Assembly: GCA_002441285.1 (NCBI GenBank)
Contig: DJVR01000017.1
Span: forward strand, 1-9,936
Direction: 5' to 3'
From: Candidatus Atribacteria bacterium UBA6251
GTDB taxonomy: Bacteria > Atribacterota > Phoenicimicrobiia > Phoenicimicrobiales > Phoenicimicrobiaceae
Length of the DNA: 9,936 nt
The first letter of the stretch is position 1; the number at the start of each line of letters is the position of its first letter. A program made the position numbers and the translations under genes. The notes under the pieces are model-generated. The model searched no databases. It saw only the letters and a list, made by a program, of their open reading frames with translations, and had not been told where the DNA came from. Shown here piece by piece: positions 1 through 7,362 of the stretch.

Positions 1-79
1 CACTTTTAAAGTTTAACTAACACTTAAAATAAACCTTCTTATTTATAAATATTAATTTTTAAGTATTCTATTTTTAATA

Positions 80-1819
80 TCAATAATCTTTTTTCTTATA
101 TTGCAATCGCTTCATTAATTTATCTAAAGGTAAAACATTTAATATATCTCTACTTTCTAACCAGCCCCGACGGGCAATAGCTAAACCAAAGTCCATCATT
201 GCTAATCCCTCAATACTATGGGCATCAGTTTGAATTGCAATTTGTACCCCTTTTTCTTTAGCCAACCGACAATATATTTCATTTAAATCAAGCCTTTCTG
301 GATGTGCATTTAGCTCTAAAATTGTTCCAGTTTCGGATGCTACTTGCATTATTCTTTCCATATCTAACTCATATGCCTCTCTATAACCAATTAAACGACC
401 AGTGGGATGGGCAATAATGTTTACATATTTGTTTTGCATAGCCTTAATAATTCTCGCTGTATTAATCTTGCTTTCCTGTTTAAAACCAGAATGAATAGCA
501 GCTATCACCACATCCAATTTACTTAATATCTCATCAGAAAAATCTAAATTACCATCTGATTTGATATCTACTTCAATACCAGTTAAAATGGTAAAATCTT
601 TTAACTCCCGATTAAGATTATGTATTTCTTCTATCTGTTCCTTTAATTTTTGTTCGGTTAATCCGCCTGCAAATTTTAAAGATTGAGAATGCTCGGTAAT
701 GGCAATATATTGATATCCCCTCTTTTTAGCTGCTTCGGCCATTTCTCTGATACTATTTATCCCATCACTCCAGGTAGTATGTAAATGTAAATCGCCTTTT
801 ATCTGTGATTTTTCTATTAATTCGGGTAATTTATTCTCCTGGGCAGCTTCAATTTCTCCCCTATCTTCTCTTAATTCAGGCGGAATAAAGGATAAGTTCA
901 ATGCTTTGTAAATTTCTTCCTCTTCTTTCCCACCTCTTCTTTTTCCGGTAATCGAATCAAATATTCCATATTCATTAATCTTTAAATTTTTCTTTACTGC
1001 CAGCTCTCTGAGCTTGATATTGTGAGCCTTAGAACCAGTAAAATATTGCAGGGCAGCTCCAAAACTTTCTGGCCCTACCACTCGAACATCAATATGAACA
1101 TCATCCTTAGTAATAATGCTGGATTTAGTTGGACCTTCTGCCAAGATTTCTCTAACCTGAGGTAAAGAAACGAAGGTCTTCATAATCCTTTCAGGTTTCT
1201 GAGAGGTAATCAAAATATCAATATCCCCAACAGTTTCCCTCTTCCGTCTTAAGCTACCCGCAAAACTTATTCTTTCCGTTTCCCTTAACTTACTCAATAT
1301 TTTAACTATCTCTTCTGCTAAGGGTAGTGCTAACCCCAAAGGAACTCTCTCTTTACTCCTCTTATAAAATTCTATACCTCTTAAAATATTAATCTCAGAT
1401 TTTTCCCCCATTCCAGGTAAATTTTTAATCTTATGCCCTTTGATTGCTTCTTCTAACTTTTCTAGATTATCCACTTTTAATTCTTCATAAAGAAGTTTAG
1501 CAGTTTTAGGTCCAACCTCTGGAACATCCAATAATTTTATCACTCCTGCAGGTATACTCTCTTTTAATTTTTCATAATATTCCATTTTACCCGTAGTAAG
1601 GTATTCTTCGATTTTTTTGGCTATTCCTTTACCTACCCCTGGAATATCATCCAAGGCTCCCTGTTGGTAAATAGTTTCTAAGTCAATAGGCAAATTTTCC
1701 AGTACCAAAGCCACTTTTTCATAAGCCCTTATTTTAAAGGGATTTTCATTTTTGACCTTTAATATTTTAGCAATTTGTTCAAATATGCGGGATAATTCTA
1801 AATTTTTCACTTCTACCAC
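80..1819 (-). CDS. polX: DNA polymerase/3'-5' exonuclease PolX (family X polymerase with PHP domain)
   Basis: Predicted gap-filling DNA polymerase of family X with a C-terminal PHP nuclease domain; in bacteria this architecture acts in base excision repair, with 3'-5' exonuclease and often AP-endonuclease activity. The 579 residues match the usual bacterial PolX length. Helix-hairpin-helix motifs are visible near residues 59-70, 99-110 and 134-146. The polymerase core has the GSLRR motif (188-192), catalytic Asp199 and Asp201 in GDIDIL, and Asp244 in HIDVRVV. The PHP domain starts at DLHLHTTWSDG (343-353), and its metal ligands look complete: His345, His347, Asp352, Glu376-His377, Glu416, His443, His471, Asp532 and His534. 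The start is GTG at 1819; a second GTG three codons in, preceded by a GGGGTGG stretch, could be the true start and gives a more typical MKNLELSRIF beginning. It is transcribed away from the uracil-DNA glycosylase gene. No key residue is missing. Confidence 0.96.
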   Translation of the reverse strand: MVEVKNLELSRIFEQIAKILKVKNENPFKIRAYEKVALVLENLPIDLETIYQQGALDDIPGVGKGIAKKIEEYLTTGKMEYYEKLKESIPAGVIKLLDVPEVGPKTAKLLYEELKVDNLEKLEEAIKGHKIKNLPGMGEKSEINILRGIEFYKRSKERVPLGLALPLAEEIVKILSKLRETERISFAGSLRRKRETVGDIDILITSQKPERIMKTFVSLPQVREILAEGPTKSSIITKDDVHIDVRVVGPESFGAALQYFTGSKAHNIKLRELAVKKNLKINEYGIFDSITGKRRGGKEEEEIYKALNLSFIPPELREDRGEIEAAQENKLPELIEKSQIKGDLHLHTTWSDGINSIREMAEAAKKRGYQYIAITEHSQSLKFAGGLTEQKLKEQIEEIHNLNRELKDFTILTGIEVDIKSDGNLDFSDEILSKLDVVIAAIHSGFKQESKINTARIIKAMQNKYVNIIAHPTGRLIGYREAYELDMERIMQVASETGTILELNAHPERLDLNEIYCRLAKEKGVQIAIQTDAHSIEGLAMMDFGLAIARRGWLESRDILNVLPLDKLMKRLQYKKKDY

Positions 1820-2063
1820 CCCACTTATTATTCATCAATTAATACCTTTACCTCATTCCCCTTTACTATATCTCTGACCATGCTAACTTGCATCTCTAAC
1901 CATAAATTTTATTCAAATTTATCTAACTTTGATATATTTATTCTATAATTAAGGTTCAAATCCCTTTATATTTATAAAACCTATTTATAATTTAATCATT
2001 AATCATATAAATTTCTCTTTAATCATTAATAACAGATCAATGTATACCCCATACTCCTCTATC

Positions 2064-2093
2064 TTGCCAAAAAAGGAGAATAAATGTTAAAAT
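2064..2093 (+). promoter_or_regulatory. Candidate sigma70-type promoter for the glycosylase-Nif3 pair
   Basis: TTGCCA (2064-2069) and TAAAAT (2088-2093) are separated by 18 bp and lie about 50 bp upstream of the glycosylase start. Both boxes are near consensus, but in DNA this rich in A and T such matches arise by chance, so the call is tentative. Confidence 0.3.
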
Positions 2094-2130
2094 TATAAAA
2101 ATCAATCCTTTAAAGGGGTTAATAAGATTT

Positions 2131-2136
2131 AAAGGA
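2131..2136 (+). promoter_or_regulatory. Ribosome binding site supporting a TTG start
   Basis: AAAGGA lies eight bases before TTG at 2145. It is the only purine-rich site well placed for this reading frame, and it supports the non-ATG start of the glycosylase gene. The match is moderate. Confidence 0.5.
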
Positions 2137-2144
2137 ATTAAAAA

Positions 2145-2747
2145 TTGAAAAGTAATCTTAACTTAAAGCAAAATAATTTACTTACTTTAGAAGAAGTAGC
2201 AAAAGAGTGCATAAACTGTGAAAAATGTCCCTTATACCTCACCCGCACTAAGGTCGTACCAGGAGAAGGAAATGAGAAAGCTAGGGTAATGTTTATTGGA
2301 GAAGGACCAGGTGAAGAGGAGGATTTAGAAGGGAGACCATTTGTAGGTAAGGCAGGTCAACTTTTAACTAAAATCTTAAAATCTGTAGAAATAAAAAGGG
2401 AAGAAGTATTTATCACTAATATGGTTAAATGTAGACCACCTGGCAACCGTAATCCTTCGGTTAGCGAAGTAGAAACCTGTTTCCCTTACCTGGAAGCTCA
2501 AATAGCCATTATTAACCCCAAAATATTAGTCACTCTTGGTAATGTTCCTACCCAATTTCTCTTAGAAACAAAACAAGGTATAACCAAGTTGCGAGGAGAA
2601 TGGTACGATTGGATGGGGAAAATCAGGATATTTCCCATGTTCCATCCCAGTTATTTATTAAGGAATGAAGGAAATTTTCCTGGCAGTCCCAAAGAACTGA
2701 CCTGGAAAGATATTAAAAAACTAAAAGAAGCCCTTATTCAGTTTTAA
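2145..2747 (+). CDS. Family 4 uracil-DNA glycosylase (4Fe-4S type)
   Basis: Predicted to remove uracil from DNA as the first step of base excision repair. The 200 residues fit family 4 (UDGa-like) enzymes. The four Fe-S cysteines are visible: Cys25 and Cys28 in NCEKC, Cys96 in VKCRPPGNRNP and Cys112 in ETCFPYL. Active-site motif 1 is GEGPGEEED (52-60) and motif 2 is HPSYLL (167-172); both are characteristic of the UdgA/SPO1-polymerase-related group. The start is TTG at 2145, with AAAGGA (2131-2136) eight bases upstream as a plausible ribosome binding site. No ATG lies early in the frame and the N-terminus fits the family. The Nif3-like gene follows 51 bp downstream on the same strand, so the two are probably co-transcribed. 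The divergent neighbour PolX could fill the gap made after uracil removal; that link is inferred from position. Confidence 0.95.
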   Translation: MKSNLNLKQNNLLTLEEVAKECINCEKCPLYLTRTKVVPGEGNEKARVMFIGEGPGEEEDLEGRPFVGKAGQLLTKILKSVEIKREEVFITNMVKCRPPGNRNPSVSEVETCFPYLEAQIAIINPKILVTLGNVPTQFLLETKQGITKLRGEWYDWMGKIRIFPMFHPSYLLRNEGNFPGSPKELTWKDIKKLKEALIQF

Positions 2748-2798
2748 AATATTTTTAAGCACTAATTATATCACCCCAAGAAAGGTAAAAGGTTTATT

Positions 2799-3890
2799 AT
2801 GAAAGTTTATGAAATTTTAAGTATACTAGATCAAATCGCTCCATTTTTTTTACAGGAAAGCTTTGATAATAGTGGTATTCAATTTGTTGATTTAGAAAAT
2901 GAAGTAAATAAAATTCTATTAGGTCTGGATTTAACCCAAGAGGTTTTAGAGGAAGCTATCAAAAATGACGCAAATTTAATTATTACCCATCATCCCCTAA
3001 TCTACTCTCCCCTGAAAAAAATCACTAAACAAGACAATCCTATCTTTTTTGAACTTATAACTAATAAGATTAATCTTATTTCTTATCATACTAACTTTGA
3101 TTTGGCAGAAAACGGTCTTAATGATTACTTGCTTAAGTTACTAAAAATTAAAAAAATAAGACCTATTAAGATTAGTTCAGAAAAAAGCTATAAATTTGTG
3201 GTCTATGTTCCCAGAAATTACGCCCCAAAAATAAGTGAAGCAATTTTCAAGGCTGGAGCAGGTAAAATTGGTAATTATACAGAGACTTCTTTTTATATTG
3301 ACGGAAAGGGTACTTTTAAACCAATGCCTGGCTGCCAACCCTGTATAGGAGAAATAGGGAAAAGAGAAGAAGTTGAAGAAACAAAAATCGAAACTGTAGT
3401 CTCGGAAAGATTCTTAGATTCAGTAATCAAGGCAATGAAAAAAGCACACCCTTATGAAGAACCAGCTTATGATATATTTGAAATATTTACCAAACCAAAC
3501 TATGGGATTGGATGGATAGGTGAGCTTACCAGGTCATTATCCATAAGCCAATTCTCTCTGCAAATCAAGGAAAAACTTCACGCAAAATATGTTCGTCTCA
3601 TCAAAGCTCACTCTCGACCGATTAAAAAAATCGCCCTATGTGCTGGAGGGGGAAGTTTTTTACTAGAGCAAGTACGCAAGTCAGAGGTTGATTTATATTT
3701 AACGGGAGATATCAAATACCATGACGCTCTACACGCTAAAGAAATAGGTTTAAATATCCTGGAAGTAGAACATTTTGAGACAGAAAAATTCTTTCAAGAT
3801 GCCCTGTATAGTCAGTTAATAAAATTTAATATTCCTGAACAAATCATTATTAAAAGTAAAAAGTTAAAATCTCCTTACCAATTAATATGA
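2799..3890 (+). CDS. Nif3-like dinuclear metal center protein (YqfO type, with PII-like insert)
   Basis: A member of the NIF3/YbgI/YqfO family, toroidal hexamers with a two-metal centre. Many are annotated as GTP cyclohydrolase I type 2, but the true cellular role is unsettled. The metal ligands match the family pattern: His64-His65 (THHPLIY), His97 and Asp101 (YHTNFD), His325 and Glu329 (VEHFETE). Residues about 128-232 form the inserted PII/CutA-like domain of the long, YqfO-type version, including the AHPYEEPAYD motif (216-225); total length 363 is normal for that version. ATG at 2799 is preceded by AAAAGG (2787-2792), a well-placed ribosome binding site. An oddity is a Cys-x-x-Cys pair (Cys179 and Cys182, in GCQPCIG) in the inserted domain, where many relatives have no cysteines, judged from memory. 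It is probably co-transcribed with the upstream glycosylase gene; it converges with the RACo gene. Confidence 0.93.
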   Translation: MKVYEILSILDQIAPFFLQESFDNSGIQFVDLENEVNKILLGLDLTQEVLEEAIKNDANLIITHHPLIYSPLKKITKQDNPIFFELITNKINLISYHTNFDLAENGLNDYLLKLLKIKKIRPIKISSEKSYKFVVYVPRNYAPKISEAIFKAGAGKIGNYTETSFYIDGKGTFKPMPGCQPCIGEIGKREEVEETKIETVVSERFLDSVIKAMKKAHPYEEPAYDIFEIFTKPNYGIGWIGELTRSLSISQFSLQIKEKLHAKYVRLIKAHSRPIKKIALCAGGGSFLLEQVRKSEVDLYLTGDIKYHDALHAKEIGLNILEVEHFETEKFFQDALYSQLIKFNIPEQIIIKSKKLKSPYQLI

Positions 3891-3984
3891 ATTAGGAGGT
3901 ATCTTTATAATTTACTTTATTTCCTTTACAGGTACAGAATATTTTTGAATTAGTTAAAATTTTACTAAGCTTTTTCTCTACCCT

Positions 3985-4010
3985 ATGTCTTTAAAAACCT
4001 AAAAAGACAT
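3985..4010. terminator. Weak hairpin between the convergent Nif3-like and RACo genes
   Basis: ATGTCTTT (3985-3992) and AAAGACAT (4003-4010) form a perfect 8-bp inverted repeat with a 10-base loop. It overlaps the last codons and the stop of the RACo gene and lies in the 108-bp gap between two converging genes, a usual place for a shared terminator. It is poor in GC and neither side is followed by a clear T run, so it may not terminate efficiently. Confidence 0.3.
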
Positions 4011-5867
4011 TGCTTCTATAAATTCACGAGAAAAATCAGGATGGGAAGATAATTCCACATATTTTACTTTTTTATAAATCTCATTACCAATTTTTCTGAT
4101 TTTTTGGGAACACAAGATTAATTCCGCTCCCTTTCCAGCAGCATTTCCAACTGATTTTATCTTGTTTAAGGGTAAATCTGGTAATATTCCTATTCTTAAT
4201 GCACTTTGCTTGTTAATAAAATTACCAAAAGCACCTGCCAAGAATATCACCTGAATATCTTTCACCGAAATACCTACTTCCTTTAAAAGTATTTTTATCC
4301 CTGCTTGTAAAGCTGCCTTAGCTACTTGCACTTCTCTTATATCTTTTTGAGTAAAATAAATCTCTTTATTTTTTTCTTTTTCATTACTTTTAACTAGAAG
4401 GAATCTTCTTTCTCCTGCCTCTTCGATAATTCTATTTTTAATTTCCTGACTAATTTCCGCCGGACAACCTTCTCGATCGACTATCCTACCACTTCTATCG
4501 ATCAATCCAACCTTAAGCATTTCTGAAACCAAATCGATTATACCAGAACCGCATATCCCTTTTGCTTTAATCCCTCCAATAGTATGCCAATTAATCCTAC
4601 GCTTATTTATCTTTACTTTATCTATCGCTCCATCTACTGCTCTCATTCCAAAAGCAATTCGAACCCCTTCCCAAGCTGGTCCCGCTGCTGTAGAGCAAGC
4701 CCATAATTCTCCTTTTAAACTTAAAACTATCTCTCCATTGGTTCCCAAATCTATTAACAGAGAATTTCTCTTTTTACGCCACATACTATTAAAAACAATG
4801 CCAGCTAAAATGTCTGAACCTACAAAAGATGATATATTAGAGGGAAAATAAACTTTAGTTTCGGGTTCAAGTAATAGATCAGAAATTTCTTGCGCTTTTA
4901 AATAAAATTCTTCTCTACTAACCGAAATATAGGGAGAAAGGGCTAAATTAATAGGATCAAGACCTAAAAAAAGATGCTGCATGCAGGTATTACCCACAGC
5001 TACAATCTCATAAATATCTTTTTGATTTATCTGAGTACATTTAATAATTTCCTGGATTATCTCGTTAACAGTACTTATTATTTCTTTTTGTAATAGACTT
5101 AGACCATTTTTCTCTCTCTGAGTAAATTCAATTCGGGAAATAACATTGTCTCCATAAATAATCTGAGAATTAGTTCTAGCCACCACTGAGATCTCTTTTC
5201 CTTTTTTTAAATCGATTAAATAACCTACTACTGTGGTCGTACCCAGATCAAAGGCTATACCATACATTTGATTGGTAGTATTACCTTTTTCTATAGCTAT
5301 AACTTCCTTATGGCCAAGGGTGATAGTAATTTTAAAATCAGCTTCTCTAATCAAGGCGGGGATTTTCTTTAAAAGCGATAAAGATATTTGGGGAGGAGGA
5401 TGGTTTCTCCCTCTTTGTCTAGATAATTCCTCTAATATTCTCTCCCAATCTGATCTCTGGTCATCTAACTCGGGTTTAGCAAGGATTAAAAAGAATTTTT
5501 CTACCTCAGGTTCTAACGGGAGATTTTTTTTATAACTTTTTTTCTCTCCTTTTAAAAAAGAAGAAAGTACTGGTTGAAGATTTAATCTAATTTTAGAAGG
5601 AATTTCTATTTCGATAGGTTTATAAATCCTGGTCTGGCAGGCTAATCGGAAACCTTTTTCAATTTCTTGAGGAGAGATAAATTTTTTTTCTAAGTTAGAA
5701 ATATTAGTATTTCCACTCTTTATTAATATCTTACATTTGCCACAAATTCCCTTTCCTCCACAGGGAGTTTCAATTAATATGCCAGCTTTAGCCAGAGCTT
5801 CCAACAATGAAGTCCCCTTATTTACCTCTATATTTCTATTATCTGGCAAAAAAGTGACCTTAATCAA
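3999..5867 (-). CDS. RACo-type corrinoid protein reductive activator (2Fe-2S and ASKHA ATPase, DUF4445)
   Basis: Predicted to reactivate a corrinoid protein by ATP-driven reduction of inactive Co(II) to Co(I), taking electrons through its own 2Fe-2S cluster. The N-terminus is a plant-type ferredoxin domain with Cys36, Cys42, Cys45 (PCGGKGICGKC) and Cys77. After a linker (about 90-200), the ASKHA ATPase core shows FDLGTTT (206-212), GNTCMQHL (292-299), LIDLGTNGE (371-379), STAAGPAWEG (392-401), GICGSG (437-442) and AGAFGNF (544-550). The 622 residues are normal for the family. The start is TTG at 5867, six bases after AGGAAAG; no ATG fits better. It follows the methyltransferase gene by 21 bp, so the two are very likely in one operon, and the obvious client is the corrinoid protein at 7539-8171. 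The activators of methylamine/betaine systems and the acetogen RACo share this fold; the exact client is inferred. Confidence 0.94.
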   Translation of the reverse strand: MIKVTFLPDNRNIEVNKGTSLLEALAKAGILIETPCGGKGICGKCKILIKSGNTNISNLEKKFISPQEIEKGFRLACQTRIYKPIEIEIPSKIRLNLQPVLSSFLKGEKKSYKKNLPLEPEVEKFFLILAKPELDDQRSDWERILEELSRQRGRNHPPPQISLSLLKKIPALIREADFKITITLGHKEVIAIEKGNTTNQMYGIAFDLGTTTVVGYLIDLKKGKEISVVARTNSQIIYGDNVISRIEFTQREKNGLSLLQKEIISTVNEIIQEIIKCTQINQKDIYEIVAVGNTCMQHLFLGLDPINLALSPYISVSREEFYLKAQEISDLLLEPETKVYFPSNISSFVGSDILAGIVFNSMWRKKRNSLLIDLGTNGEIVLSLKGELWACSTAAGPAWEGVRIAFGMRAVDGAIDKVKINKRRINWHTIGGIKAKGICGSGIIDLVSEMLKVGLIDRSGRIVDREGCPAEISQEIKNRIIEEAGERRFLLVKSNEKEKNKEIYFTQKDIREVQVAKAALQAGIKILLKEVGISVKDIQVIFLAGAFGNFINKQSALRIGILPDLPLNKIKSVGNAAGKGAELILCSQKIRKIGNEIYKKVKYVELSSHPDFSREFIEAMSF

Positions 5868-5873
5868 TTACTA

Positions 5874-5880
5874 CTTTCCT
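5874..5880 (-). promoter_or_regulatory. Ribosome binding site fixing the TTG start of the RACo gene
   Basis: Read on the minus strand, AGGAAAG lies six bases before TTG at 5867, inside the 21-bp gap after the methyltransferase stop. It supports TTG as the true start, giving an N-terminus (MIKVTF) that fits a ferredoxin domain. Confidence 0.6.
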
Positions 5881-5888
5881 TTTTAAAA

Positions 5889-6701
5889 TTATTTTTCGAA
5901 AGTTAATCTTCCTTGCCTATAAGCTTTGAGATATTCACCACAAAAACTATCTTTTCCTAATAAAGTACAAGCTGTCTTAATCATAGCCATTATTCTTTTA
6001 TCTGTGGAATCGATAATGGCGGCATCCAAACCACAGGACATTGCTAAAATCATAAAAACCTGATTTATTAATTTTCTTTCCGGAAGGCCATAAGAAATAT
6101 TACTTAAACCCATTATAGTATTCACTTGAGAAAAAGCCTCTTTTACTCCTTTAATAGTATCTAAAGTAATTAAACCGTTTTGGTCATTTGTACCAATAGG
6201 AACTACCAAAGGATCAATATAGATATCTGATAAAGCTACTCCTGAATCAGTTAATATTTTAATCAATTTATGTGCAATTTCAATTCGGGTTTTTGCATTA
6301 TCAGAGATACCTCGTTCGTCCATTACTAAGGCTACTACTGCACATTTATATTTTTCTATAGTGGGTAATAGTCTAGCTATTTTTTCTTTTTCTCCAGTAA
6401 TCGAATTAATTAGAACTTTTCCTTTTCCCCAATTATATATGGATAAACCTTTCTCAATCTCTTCAGCATTGGGACTATCAATACATAAAGGGACATCAAC
6501 TACTTCTTGGACAGTTTTAACCAGCCATTCTATATTCTCTTCCCGATTACCGCTGGCAGCAGAAGAGTTCACATCCAGAACATCAGCTCCACCTTCCACT
6601 TGTTTACGAGCTAAATCTTGAACAGATATTACATCTCTATTTTCAATCATTTTTCTTACTTTCTCTCTGGTAGAGTTTAGTTTTTCACCAATTATTAGCA
6701 T
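5889..6701 (-). CDS. Methyltetrahydrofolate:corrinoid methyltransferase (AcsE/MtgA family)
   Basis: Predicted to move a methyl group between N5-methyltetrahydrofolate and the cobalt of a corrinoid protein, using a dihydropteroate-synthase-like TIM barrel. The 270 residues fit AcsE (Wood-Ljungdahl pathway) and MtgA (glycine betaine demethylation). Family residues line up: GEKLN (5-9), DVNSS (43-47), Asp75 in CIDSPN, Asn99 in LINS, Asp163 in YIDPLVVP and Asn201 in GLSNISYGLP; the matching Asp75, Asn96, Asp160 and Asn199 of the Moorella enzyme bind the pterin. ATG at 6701 is preceded by AAGGAG with an 11-base gap, slightly long. It sits just upstream of the RACo gene, but is cut off from the corrinoid gene by 837 bp containing an insertion relic. 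There are no acsC/acsD genes nearby, so an MtgA-like role with methyl flow towards folate is my preference over AcsE; direction cannot be read from sequence. Confidence 0.93.
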   Translation of the reverse strand: MLIIGEKLNSTREKVRKMIENRDVISVQDLARKQVEGGADVLDVNSSAASGNREENIEWLVKTVQEVVDVPLCIDSPNAEEIEKGLSIYNWGKGKVLINSITGEKEKIARLLPTIEKYKCAVVALVMDERGISDNAKTRIEIAHKLIKILTDSGVALSDIYIDPLVVPIGTNDQNGLITLDTIKGVKEAFSQVNTIMGLSNISYGLPERKLINQVFMILAMSCGLDAAIIDSTDKRIMAMIKTACTLLGKDSFCGEYLKAYRQGRLTFEK

Positions 6702-6795
6702 AACTCTTCTATCTCCTTTTTAAATATTCTATAAGAAATAGATTAATTTTTAAATATATTTTATGGTAATACCTAAACTTAATTGCACTAAATTT

Positions 6796-6828
6796 GTTCT
6801 TTGACAATGGAAATCTGTTGATACAGTA
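6796..6828 (+). repeat. Left terminal inverted repeat of the insertion relic
   Basis: It begins GTTCTTTGACAATGG and ends TTGATACAGTA. It matches the reverse complement of 7326-7362 at roughly three of four positions with one short gap near the start and a 3-base gap before CAGTA. Confidence 0.55.
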
Positions 6829-7325
6829 ACCTCCTTAATGGGATTACAAAATTCTTGTTTCTATGGCTGGAATCTCCGCTCTACCTCTTTCAACTAGAGC
6901 CAATGTTTGGTAAAAGACTAGAATCCTTTAAGACCATTCATGTGGTTACAACCTTTTGGTATGCCCTTTCCCTTTAATACGACCATGTAGTGCATTTGGT
7001 AAGATAGGGTCTCATAGTCTCCTTGGTATGAGAAGAAATAGGAAAAGTATAGATGCCACAGACGATCCATTTACCGCTTGCTCTCTAACCACGCTTAGAT
7101 TTCGAAACTATCTTAGGATAGTTGGTTTACTATAAGGTACCTGAAATCTTAAAGGATAAGCGGGATACCAAGGCAAAAGTAATCCACTAACTTGCCTTTC
7201 TAGTAAAGCGAAATCCTGGTCTTTTTCCAGATATTTTTGGACATTTTTCTGGTTAGACCACAGCTACTAGAGAGATGCCACCATTTTTACTACCGCAGCG
7301 AGGGCATGTTTTCCTGCTCTCTTTA

Positions 7326-7362
7326 TACTGTAATATCAATAGTTTTTCAAGGTTCTAAGAGC
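7326..7362 (-). repeat. Right terminal inverted repeat of the insertion relic
   Basis: Read inwards on the minus strand it begins GCTCTTAGAACCTTG and includes ACTATTGATA and CAGTA. It pairs with 6796-6828 in inverted orientation, and is followed outside by AATTT, which is also found outside the left end. Confidence 0.55.

Larger units (their letters stand above)
1820..2144. promoter_or_regulatory. Divergent intergenic region between polX and the uracil-DNA glycosylase gene
   Basis: This 325-bp, strongly AT-rich stretch must hold the promoters of both divergent genes. It contains two direct-repeat pairs: ATCTCTGACCAT (1870-1881) and ATCTCTAACCAT (1892-1903), 22 bp apart start to start, and two exact copies of TTTAATCATTAAT (1991-2003 and 2018-2030), 27 bp apart. 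A perfect 10-bp palindrome CCTTTAAAGG lies at 2107-2116. I see no gene and no structured RNA. No convincing promoter for polX could be picked out. Confidence 0.5.
6796..7362 (-). mobile_element. Degraded insertion-sequence relic with imperfect terminal inverted repeats (possibly ISL3-like)
   Basis: The left end, reading in from 6796, begins GTTCTTTGACAATGG and continues to TTGATACAGTA (to 6828). The right end, reading in from 7362 on the other strand, begins GCTCTTAGAACCTTG and continues to TTGATA then CAGTA (to 7326). About 21 of the first 28 positions match with one gap. Both ends are flanked directly by AATTT (6791-6795 and 7363-7367), and removing the element with one copy leaves the palindrome ACTAAATTTAGT, as expected for a target duplication. 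On the minus strand, 53 bases inside the right end, a conceptual reading gives TCPRCGSKNGG (7309-7277), a zinc-ribbon start like that of several transposases including ISL3; further coding fragments follow in different frames with stops. At about 567 bp it is shorter than an intact element, so it probably suffered deletion and frameshifts. The ISL3 suggestion rests only on the end sequence and the zinc ribbon. Confidence 0.55.

Noticed and set aside
2073..2098. AAGGAG followed by ATG and a four-codon frame (MLKL, stop at 2096-2098), a possible leader peptide
   Set aside because: Too short to judge, overlaps the candidate -10 box and has no regulatory codons or attenuator hairpin after it.
5272..5535. 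Plus-strand open frame opposite the RACo gene
   Set aside because: It is antisense to a clear ferredoxin/ATPase protein with full motifs, and its conceptual protein shows no domain; a shadow of the real gene.
6361..6621. Plus-strand open frame opposite the methyltransferase gene
   Set aside because: It lies wholly inside the coding region of a conserved enzyme on the other strand and has a low-complexity, Ser-rich translation typical of antisense frames.
6785..6807. Outward-facing TTGTCA (minus strand, 6807-6802) in the relic's left end as a -35 box driving the methyltransferase gene
   Set aside because: With spacers of 16-18 bp the bases at the -10 position (AATTAA or neighbours) match the consensus poorly.
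6830..6836. Minus-strand AAGGAGG, a perfect ribosome binding site
   Set aside because: No ATG, GTG or TTG follows at a usable distance and the frame soon closes; it lies at the inner edge of the insertion relic's left end.
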